A DNA stretch of 64,000 bases, from contig CAVVVP010000005.1 in the NCBI GenBank assembly GCA_963751695.1, forward strand, positions 631,530 through 695,529, in the 5' to 3' direction. The notes under the pieces are model-generated. The model was not told the origin of the DNA. It worked only from the letters and a program-made list of their open reading frames with translations, and searched no databases. The stretch comes from SZUA-22 sp963751695. GTDB taxonomy: Bacteria > Bacteroidota > Ignavibacteria > Ignavibacteriales > Melioribacteraceae. Below, piece by piece: positions 57,342 through 64,000 of this stretch. Made by a program: the position numbers and the translations under genes. Position 1 is the stretch's first letter. The number at the start of each line of letters is the position of its first letter.

Positions 57342-58596
57342 ATGAGAGAAGATGTTATAATTTCTGCAATGCTGCTTGATAATAGTATTATTTCTGAATT
57401 ACTATTCTAGAACCAATACATTTTCAATCACGTGGAGATCTTTCGAAAGAATATTATCAATATATGAATCAAATGGAAAGGTGAGTGAAATCGATTTGAT
57501 TCTTGAGGGGGTGAAGTGCACACTTCTAACGGATATTCCCTTAAACTCAAAAGTAATAGTACAAGCTCAGAAACTTTATGATGACTACCAATTGAACTTT
57601 CTGAAAAGAGGCATGGAAAAAATTATGGATTGTAAAAATTTTGATGAAGCCCTTGATAAAGCTTCTCTAATGATCAGCACCGTAGAAGCTAATTATAAAA
57701 TGGCTTTAAATACCAAACCAATTGATATTAATCACTTCATTACTGAAACTAAAAAAAATAGAACATCTGAGAATACAAACGGCTTAATGGTTAAATCGTT
57801 ACCGACATTCAACAAGATAACTGGGGGAATGCTCCCATCCGACTTAGTAGGAATCTATGGTAAGGAGAAATCAAGTAAGACGACTTTAACCCACGAAATA
57901 GCATTGGATATTTGCTTAGAACAAAAGGAACCAGTTGCGATTTTCAATTTTGAGATGGATGTTAAACAGCTTTTTTTAATGAAAACTTTTTCTATGAGAA
58001 CTGGAATCTCAATAAACACTTTAAGAAATCCGAAATGGGAATCAATTTCAGATGAAGAATTTGATCGGCATTCGGAAAAGTTTAATTAAAGATTTCGAGG
58101 GGGCAAAACTATTTATAGTCGATGAATTATATACTGAACATCAATTATATCATAAGGCCAAACAGTTAATAAAAGCCCATGGTGTTAAGATGGTAGTAAT
58201 TGATTATTTAATGTTGATGGAGTCCAATCACAAATTTAAGGAAAAAGGGAAGAACTAAATTATCTTTCGAGGTTCTTCAAGCGAATGGCAAAGAATTTAA
58301 ACATAATAGTTTTGTTAGTAAGTCAAGCTAATGATTCTGGGATGAGAGAAGCAGAGGCAAAGGGATTGAGCAGGGATTCCAACTATTATTTTTACGTTCA
58401 AGCTTTACAAGACAAACAACCAATTGAATTGGGAGGTGTGAAGTATTACGCAACACAAGGAGACTATGTTGTAATGAATAGGGGGATAAGGCATGGGATA
58501 GGGAATAAAGCATTTATAACTAGGTTTGTAAATAATCGATATGTTGAGGTATCTCTTGAAAAGTCTAAAAAACATGAATATGAATATCCATTTTGA
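57342..58596 (+). pseudogene. DnaB-like replicative helicase, decayed
   Basis: About 415 codons over at least four frames. It begins MREDVIISAMLLDNSIISEL with AGGGG before the ATG, a DnaB N-terminal domain. The main fragment carries GIYGKEKSSKTTLTHEI, a Walker A with Ser in place of the usual Gly, and VAIFNFEMDVKQLFLM. The next has VKMVVIDYLMLMES (Walker B of DnaB). The last has NIIVLLVSQANDSGMREAEA (sensor region). So order and motifs fit DnaB throughout, but breaks near 57400, 58065 and 58255 make it inactive. It acted at the replication fork with protein O. Confidence 0.75.
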
Positions 58597-58757
58597 AAGC
58601 AATTGGACTAATTTTAAAGCAATTTAAAGACGTATAAAATGAAAGATGATACAAATGTTAGGGTTGATCACAAAAGGTCTTTAAAATTAATGTTAGACAT
58701 GTAAAATTGATTTAGACTTACCTTCAGCCTTCATCAAGGATTATAAGGAGATAATTT
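58597..58757. other. Gap with small decayed frame
   Basis: An ATG at 58639 opens 21 codons (MKDDTNVRVDHKRSLKLMLD), then after a shift come IDLDLPSAFIKDYKEII. This may be a former 50-residue gene. Nothing else is visible. Confidence 0.3.
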
Positions 58758-59186
58758 ATGCCAGCCATAAAAGATAAACACACAGATCATGTTTTAGCTA
58801 GGATTGATAAGATTGCAATAATGTTGACCGACAATCCAAAAAATTTAGGTAGCAAGAGAAGCGGTGAATTTACAAAATTGGTGATGGAAGATTTTGGAGT
58901 CTCACAAAGAACAGCCCAACGGGATATTGCTGAAGCAAAAAAAGCTGTTAGGAAAATATGCAATAAAAATCTGAAAGAATCTTACAAACGCGCAATGCTT
59001 GACCGAGAGTATCTTTTCCAAAAAGCTAAAGAAAAAAAAGAATATAGGACTGCACTTGAAGTAATTAAAGACAGAGAAAAACTAATTGGCTTATATCCAA
59101 TGGGTGAAAAGGAAGATGACCTCACTATAGAACACAGGAAGGCTTTGATGAAGTTAGCCGCGAAAGAATTAGAAAAAATGGTTTGA
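58758..59186 (+). CDS. Helix-turn-helix protein, terminase-small-subunit-like
   Basis: A 142-residue basic protein with an N-terminal helix-turn-helix (GEFTKLVMEDFGVSQRTAQR, about 35-54) and a long helical part with RALMKLAAKELEKMV at the end. This layout resembles small terminase subunits that bind phage DNA for packaging, and also generic phage HTH proteins. AAGGAG lies 8 bases before the ATG. No large terminase subunit follows, so the packaging genes are lost or this is a regulator. It is intact. Confidence 0.55.
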   Translation: MPAIKDKHTDHVLARIDKIAIMLTDNPKNLGSKRSGEFTKLVMEDFGVSQRTAQRDIAEAKKAVRKICNKNLKESYKRAMLDREYLFQKAKEKKEYRTALEVIKDREKLIGLYPMGEKEDDLTIEHRKALMKLAAKELEKMV

Positions 59187-59247
59187 TGACAAAACATAGG
59201 AAGGTGAAATTAAATCGATTGTCTAATACAGATGCATCAATATTTAA

Positions 59248-59681
59248 TTAGCGCATTATACTTGGTTTCCAATCCAATATTGGTTTCACTGCCAAAAACC
59301 TTTCCTCACCTTCAATTTCTGGTTTGTAATTTGGATCATATAGCTTATAAGCTTCTTCGTGGCATAACATGACATGCAGTCGAGGTAAGAAAATTGAAAA
59401 AACTTTTGCATAACTCTTATAGTTTTGCTTGGTCCAAAAGAAGAAATCTCAGACTTTTGGGTGTTGTTCTTTTACCTTCAAGGCTAGTTTAAATTTTCAA
59501 AATCATGTTTATTTGTAATGAAAGCTGTAGCAAATCCTGCTACTTTTTTATTCTCGAACTCAATTGAAGCATAGGGTAGATATTTACTATTTGATTTTGT
59601 AGTGTTGAGCTTATGGAGAAGACATACATCTTCCTCAATCTCTTTCCAATCTTTATCTTTTAGAAAAGTTTTAGTTCCCAC
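59248..59681 (-). pseudogene. Unknown protein gene, broken, on the opposite strand
   Basis: On the minus strand the first part is MGTKTFLKDKDWKEIEEDVC and so on to HDFENLN; after a stop the coding sense resumes with ALKVKEQHPKV, another stop, and FFFWTKQNYKSYAKVFSIFL then AYKLYDPNYKPEIEGEERFL to a stop at 59248-59250. The gene, about 140 codons, has at least two breaks. It is the only minus-strand gene in this element, so it may be an extra cargo gene. Function unknown. Confidence 0.5.
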
Positions 59682-59869
59682 AGAGTTATTGTTTTTGGGC
59701 CATTTTGATCCAAGTAATTACATAAATAAAAATAGTAAAAATCTAGAAACCGAATAAAATTTTCCGCTACAAAAATTTGTTAATAATACAATGATGTTTT
59801 ATTTTAATGCTTATAGTATATAGAGGTAAGAATTACTAATTTCTAGTCTATTAACTTCAGAGGCGCAAT

Positions 59870-60550
59870 ATGAGGGTTATATTTTTCAGCTTAATTCTCT
59901 TCTTAATTGGTTGTAGTGAGAAACAACTTACATTTGATGAAAAGATTACCAAGATTGAAATAGGGATGACCGACAGACAAATTGATAGTTTGTTAGGTAA
60001 ACCCAAATTTATTGAGCGTGGGGTTAAATTCTTAAGCGACACAAAAATAGGAGCAGTTGGTCAATTATTAAACATCACATGGTATTATAATAAAACAGAA
60101 ATCGATACTTTCGAGTATTTTACTAATGAGGAAGAATTGGTTACATCAGCCGTTTACAAGACTTATTATGATTATTATGTGAATAATGAAAAGACCACAA
60201 GACAAGTCTATAATTCGGTCGAGGTAGGAGGGTATCTATATTTAACCGGCGATGGCAAGATTACGGATAAAGAATTTTACGATTGGTCAAGAAAGATAAA
60301 GGGTAGAGCTAGACGAATTCAAGTTTACAGCAGAAATGCAAGGCCAAGAGAAGTTCAAATAGATCAAGATAAATATCAAATAGTCGAATACAGAGAAGTC
60401 TATAAATTAACTAAAACGTTCGGAGTTGTGTTCGATGCTTCACAAAACAGAATAATTCAAAGTGGCTTTTATCCTGTTGATATAAAACAATTGGAGCGCA
60501 AGAAGAACGGAATGATGGTAGATTCAATGCAATGCTCTGTCGAAGGATAA
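59870..60550 (+). CDS. Lipoprotein with SmpA/BamE-like N-terminal region
   Basis: A 226-residue lipoprotein (signal peptide ends LIGC, Cys at 15). The segment TKIEIGMTDRQIDSLLGKPK (about 28-47) matches the helix-turn pattern of SmpA/BamE-like domains (KI-x-GM-x-x-x-V-x-x-LLG-x-P). The rest is beta-rich and Tyr-rich and has no known domain. AGAGGCG precedes the ATG. It is intact within a decayed region, so it may be useful to the host or recently acquired. Role unknown; an envelope location is likely. Confidence 0.7.
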   Translation: MRVIFFSLILFLIGCSEKQLTFDEKITKIEIGMTDRQIDSLLGKPKFIERGVKFLSDTKIGAVGQLLNITWYYNKTEIDTFEYFTNEEELVTSAVYKTYYDYYVNNEKTTRQVYNSVEVGGYLYLTGDGKITDKEFYDWSRKIKGRARRIQVYSRNARPREVQIDQDKYQIVEYREVYKLTKTFGVVFDASQNRIIQSGFYPVDIKQLERKKNGMMVDSMQCSVEG

Positions 60551-60578
60551 TTTAAATAAAAAGTCTGAGAAGCGAAAA

Positions 60579-61097
60579 ATGAAGCAATTGTTTAAAATGT
60601 TTGTAGCTATAATGATTTGCAGTAATTTTTATGCACAAGAACTATTAAGGGATGAACGAGATGACTTACAAAAACAATAAAGCAGACTTATTACAAGACG
60701 ATAGCCCAATCGCAGAATACTAAAGGGACAATTAAAGTTTCAATGTTCAGAAATGGGACACAATTTGCAATTGGAATAAATTCAAGTCTTGATCTATCCG
60801 GTTGCTCAGGGTATGAAAGTAATTATGTAATATTTAGAATTTACCAACGACAAGATTATTGAGCTGACAAAAGACATAAGTGAAATTGATTGTTCAAGTA
60901 ATAATGTAAGTATTTTTGCTTTAGACAAAGAAACACAAACATCTCTTCTTGAAACTGAGGTAACAAAAATTAGATATTGTGAGTCAGACAATTATGATGA
61001 TTTTACGGTCGCTGAAGATAAGAAGGATTCAATAATGAACATGCTTAAACTTATAAAGAAGAATCTAGGAAATGATTTAGACATTAAAATTCAATAA
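60579..61097 (+). pseudogene. Exported protein gene, frameshifted
   Basis: It starts with a signal peptide, MKQLFKMFVAIMICSNFYAQ, followed by ELLRDERDDLQKQ and a stop. Then other frames carry SMFRNGTQFAIGINSSLDLS with SGCSGYESNYVIFRIYQRQD and EFTNDKIIELTKDISEIDCS to a stop at 61095-61097. The pieces together make about 170 residues. It lies 29 bases after the lipoprotein gene and was probably in its operon. Function unknown. Confidence 0.5.
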
Positions 61098-61264
61098 ATC
61101 TACAAATCAGATTAAAGAATGATTGATAATTAATCAGATTTTTGTAACATATAGGATAAGTTAGTCATGGACCTCCAAGAATCAGTTGAATTAATGGTTA
61201 GAATATCAGTTCTGGCGAAAGTGGTCTAACGAAGAAAAAAATTAATATCTATTCTGCTGGAATT

Positions 61265-61834
61265 ATGGCTAAAATTAGAAATGCGAATTATGCTTTATCC
61301 CAAATCAAGTCATATTATAATTTTCTAGAAGATTCTGATTCAAATACTGAATTAAAAGTTAATGATACACTCCATTTTTATGTAGAGTCATTTTTCACTT
61401 TTCTATTCTCATCATTAGATGTTGTTGCACAAGTAATTAATCAGAAATATTATAAAGGTGATGAAAGGAGCGTTAGTTTTAAGCAGATTTATTCGAAATT
61501 AGCTCAAACCCAAAGTTCTACTCCGTTATATACAAGTATTAAAAAGTTGATTGATTCAAATTATTTTGAAGATCTGGAAAAATATCGGAACTGCTCAATT
61601 CATAGAAGGCAAATATACATAAAATCGGAAACTACTTATGTTCGAGTTGAAGAAACTGAAGGATATGCTTCAACCGCCAACTTTAATATCGTAGATAATA
61701 TAAAACGAACTTTGTGTGATAATCCATATGATATTAAACCTAAAATAAAACAAAACAGAGAATTAATTATTTATTCTGAAAAATTGAATAAAAAAATACT
61801 TAAAGAAATAACTACTATAATAAAAAATATTTAA
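61265..61834 (+). CDS. HEPN-like protein
   Basis: A 189-residue mostly helical protein. The stretch YRNCSIHRRQIYI (about 110-122) has the Arg-x4-His pattern that marks HEPN ribonuclease-type domains, with an Asn after the Arg as in active members. It resembles the Cthe_2314-type HEPN family (inference by eye). HEPN proteins often act as toxins or in defence. No clear nucleotidyltransferase antitoxin gene is adjacent; the next gene is a broken DUF3467-like gene. Upstream, coding sense runs back to 61202 (GESGLTKKKINIYSAG) without a start codon, so the N-terminus may be truncated by a frameshift. Confidence 0.6.
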   Translation: MAKIRNANYALSQIKSYYNFLEDSDSNTELKVNDTLHFYVESFFTFLFSSLDVVAQVINQKYYKGDERSVSFKQIYSKLAQTQSSTPLYTSIKKLIDSNYFEDLEKYRNCSIHRRQIYIKSETTYVRVEETEGYASTANFNIVDNIKRTLCDNPYDIKPKIKQNRELIIYSEKLNKKILKEITTIIKNI

Positions 61835-61844
61835 AGAGAATACC

Positions 61845-62157
61845 ATGACCTCAAAAACCAAAAAAAAGATTGAAACAAAGACTGAACAAGAACCTACACT
61901 AAATGAATTTGAAGTGAAAATAGTAGGTTCTACAAAAAATGTCCTGAAGGTGTATATTGTAATGTTGCACAGTCATTACCCACACAGAAACAGAATTTGT
62001 TATGGACTATCTTTTCCATTTATACCCAAGAAAAGAAGCAAATTTAGTATCGAGAGTAATTACAAATCCAAAGCATATGAAAAAGTTATTTAAAGCGATA
62101 CAAACCAATCTAGAACAGTATGAGAAAAAGTTTGGTCCAATAATCTTAGATGACTAG
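61845..62157 (+). pseudogene. DUF3467-like protein, frameshifted
   Basis: The start MTSKTKKKIETKTEQEPTLN is followed in a second frame by PEGVYCNVAQSLPT and in a third by TEFVMDYLFHLYPRKEANLV, then MKKLFKAIQTNLEQYEKKFG and a stop at 62155-62157. This order (start of a beta strand, 'YxN', 'TEFVxDF', 'YEKKFG') is typical of DUF3467 proteins, about 100 residues long. Two one-base frameshifts are needed. The gene lies 10 bases after the HEPN-like gene, so the two were probably translated together. Confidence 0.6.
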
Positions 62158-62212
62158 CTATATATGAATTGACAAAAAGTGTATTATTTTATACGTTTAC
62201 AAAAGATTCGGT

Positions 62213-62400
62213 ATGCCAACAACAATTGATTTTTAACAAAAACTAGCCTTGTTAGATTTTGAGTTAGGTCGCTCGAAGTTTTCTGATAGGGCATTTTCAT
62301 ATATATATCAGTTCTTTAATTGATGAATTTCAACCAGAAGAAAGGACTATTTTCAATATAAATTTTAACTTTGCAGAAAATCTCCCAAGTTGTTACACAT
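62213..62400 (+). pseudogene. Decayed small gene
   Basis: ATG at 62213 reads MPTTIDF, a stop, then QKLALLDFELGRSKFSDRAF; a frame change continues with SSLIDEFQPEERTIFNINFN. The sense is protein-like, but I cannot name a family. It is the last trace of coding sequence in the prophage-like element. Confidence 0.4.
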
Positions 62401-62556
62401 CCTATTTTATCTGCCATTCTGTCAAAATTCGCATCATTTTTTAAGAAAGTGCAAAAAAAGCTCAAAAACGCAATAAATCATGTCGCATAACATACATTAC
62501 GTAAACTAGCGTGATAATTTGCACGTTTTTTAATTGCTAACAGCAAACGAAAAAAG
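62401..62556. other. Intergenic region at the right side of the element
   Basis: No gene is visible. The right end of the element should lie in or beyond this part, but I found no third copy of the tRNA-Cys sequence in the window. Confidence 0.35.
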
Positions 62557-62585
62557 TTGACAGCACTGATAGTTTTTCTTATGTT
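62557..62585 (+). promoter_or_regulatory. Sigma-70-like promoter for the leucine-rich-repeat gene
   Basis: TTGACA, a 17-base spacer and TATGTT make a good match to a housekeeping promoter. It would give a leader of about 210 bases, with a loose hairpin at 62721-62760, before the ATG at 62801. Promoters in Bacteroidota relatives often differ from this form, so the call is tentative. Confidence 0.45.
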
Positions 62586-62800
62586 ACCTTTATATTCCTC
62601 CTTGAGAGAAACATTCTGACTTACTCTTGCGGAATTTTCTCTTACTCAACTATTGGACTTCTCCCAAGGTAATACTCAATTTCAAAAGAGCAAATTAGTT
62701 TATTAATAGATTTAAGCAAGACACCTTTCATTATTATACTATTTAATGAAATGGGAGTGTTTTAACCTTAAATGTTATTGAGTAATTAATTGGAGGAACA

Positions 62801-64000
62801 ATGAAAGGCAAATTATTTACGATAACACTAGCTCTATTTATCTCCTTATTTTTTGGCAATAATCAAGAGGCAAGAGCACAAGTTTTAGAACAAGATTCCC
62901 TTGCCCTTGTTGCCTTGTATGACAGCACTAATGGTTCAGGCTGGACAACCAATACTAATTGGTTATCTAATGAACCCGTTTCTAATTGGTTTGGAATTAC
63001 TGTATCAAATGAGCGTGTTACTCATCTTATTTTAAGTAATAATAATTTAGTTGGTGTAATCCCCTCAAATCTCGATGATCTCACAGGTCTAACAGAATTA
63101 AATTTGGAACGAAATGAAATTTCAGGCCCATTTCCAGAGGAAATATTAGCCTTAATAAATTTAATTAGTTTGAAAATCAGAAATAATAATTTTGAAGGTC
63201 CTATTCCAAATAATATTGATTTGCTATCAAACCTCGAAATTCTTGAATTAACTAATAATCCGTTAAGCGGTCATTTACCTTCTGAATTAGGAAATCTTTC
63301 TAAATTAAAAATATTAAATATTGGTGGGACTTTTAGAATTGATGGACCAATACCTCCGGAGCTGGGTAATCTAAGCAATTTAACGAACATAGACCTCAGG
63401 CAAAATAAGTTGGATGGAAGTATTCCGCCAGAAATTGGTAAACTTAGTAACTTGATAGGCTTAGCATTATATTGGAATAAATTAACCGGTGAAATACCAG
63501 CAGAGCTTGGTAACTTAGTTAGTTTGACTAGAATGTCTATACACAGAAATCAGTTTACTGGGTCTATTCCAGTTGAACTGGGGAAATTAACTCTTTTGGA
63601 CCATCTTAGTTTAGAATATAATAAACTTACTGGAACAATTCCTACTGAGTTGGGGAGTTTAGTAAGTATAAATAACTTGTTCTTATCTAATAATCAGTTA
63701 TCCGGCTCAGTTCCAAAAGAGATAACTAATCTGACTCAATTAGAAAAGTTTAGTATAAATAACAATCAATTAACCGATTTCCCAGATTTATCTACACTGA
63801 CCCCTCTTACACAATTATTCATTGAAGAGAATAATTTTACATTTAAGGATATTGAACCAAATATTGGAATTGCAACAACCTTTACATATTCACCCCAAGA
63901 TAGCCTTGGGTTAGGAATAGATACAACAATTGATGTTGGGGCAAGTATTATGTTTACAGTTTCAGCTGGCGGTGATAATTCGGTTTATCAGTGGAGCAAA
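62801..64000 (+). CDS. Secreted leucine-rich-repeat protein (3' end beyond window)
   Basis: The first 400 residues of a protein that runs past the right edge. GGAGG lies 6 bases before the ATG. A signal peptide (residues 1-26, ending EARAQ) is followed by a cap with LVALYDSTNGSGWTTNTNWL and about ten plant-type leucine-rich repeats of 24 residues (LxxLxxLxLxxNxLxGxIPxEL; for example LGNLSNLTNIDLRQNKLDGS). After residue 345 a different part begins, SPQDSLGLGIDTTIDVGASI, which looks like an Ig/PKD-like module. Such proteins in this group often end in a T9SS sorting domain; that part is outside the window. Probably a surface binding or adhesion protein. Confidence 0.85.
   Translation, partial: MKGKLFTITLALFISLFFGNNQEARAQVLEQDSLALVALYDSTNGSGWTTNTNWLSNEPVSNWFGITVSNERVTHLILSNNNLVGVIPSNLDDLTGLTELNLERNEISGPFPEEILALINLISLKIRNNNFEGPIPNNIDLLSNLEILELTNNPLSGHLPSELGNLSKLKILNIGGTFRIDGPIPPELGNLSNLTNIDLRQNKLDGSIPPEIGKLSNLIGLALYWNKLTGEIPAELGNLVSLTRMSIHRNQFTGSIPVELGKLTLLDHLSLEYNKLTGTIPTELGSLVSINNLFLSNNQLSGSVPKEITNLTQLEKFSINNNQLTDFPDLSTLTPLTQLFIEENNFTFKDIEPNIGIATTFTYSPQDSLGLGIDTTIDVGASIMFTVSAGGDNSVYQWSK

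Noticed and set aside
58758..59186. Firm call as terminase small subunit
   Set aside because: No large subunit or portal gene follows, so it is given only as terminase-like.
1..64000. CRISPR array or rRNA genes
   Set aside because: No regularly spaced short repeats and no rRNA-like sequence were seen; the only regular repeats are the 1029-base protein units.

Overview
The window looks like AT-rich chromosomal DNA from the Bacteroidota/Chlorobiota/Ignavibacteriota group, most likely Ignavibacteriota (inference). Signs are secreted proteins ending in a type IX secretion (T9SS) sorting domain of the 'NYPNPFNPST' type, a PorV/PorQ-type outer-membrane protein, a TonB-dependent receptor with a carboxypeptidase-regulatory-like N-terminus, a DcaP-type porin, and CUT1 sugar ABC transport beside them. 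A Calditrichota-like relative cannot be excluded without a phylogeny.

Layout. (1) 1-3650: a tRNA-Cys 3' fragment, a small membrane protein, an orphan MacB-type permease, a tocopherol-cyclase-like protein and the stump of an IS3-type element. (2) 3675-33242: a large carbohydrate-use locus. A LacI-type regulator gene heads a co-directional minus-strand series: a secreted protein built of three almost identical 343-residue units, a TonB receptor, a very large T9SS-type secreted protein, a PorV-like protein, a SurA-like foldase, a sugar-binding lipoprotein, two permeases, three GH130 enzymes, three helical-barrel or secreted glycosidase-like proteins and a MalK-type ATPase. A GH32 gene is divergent, and three similar palindromes lie between it and lacI. 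(3) 33504-41482: Gfo/Idh oxidoreductase, K+ channel, HdeD-like protein, a PCMD-like lipoprotein, and two envelope genes that each carry a one-base frameshift (one a glycerophosphodiesterase joined to a probable beta-barrel). (4) 41499-52323: a DcaP-like porin, two serine hydrolases and two D-aminoacylase-like amidohydrolases, preceded by a MalT-type regulator whose LuxR helix-turn-helix is out of frame. (5) 53121-about 62400: a decayed prophage-like element starting at a tRNA-Cys copy without its 5' acceptor strand: broken tyrosine recombinase, broken replication protein O, broken DnaB-like helicase, terminase-small-like protein and many broken small genes. (6) 62801-64000: the first 400 codons of a secreted leucine-rich-repeat protein that runs off the window.

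How it fits together (inference). In region 2, glycans would be bound and cut at the surface by T9SS-exported proteins, enter through the TonB receptor, be captured by the lipoprotein and ABC permeases, and be degraded inside by GH130 and GH32 enzymes under LacI-type control. Region 4 looks like uptake and hydrolysis of D-amino-acid-containing or N-acylated compounds. The least explained signals are the hairpin at 55529-55559, whose loop is complementary both to a sequence just upstream and to the ribosome-binding region of the gene at 54422; the tRNA-Cys fragments 53 kb apart; and the recent triplication in the secreted protein.
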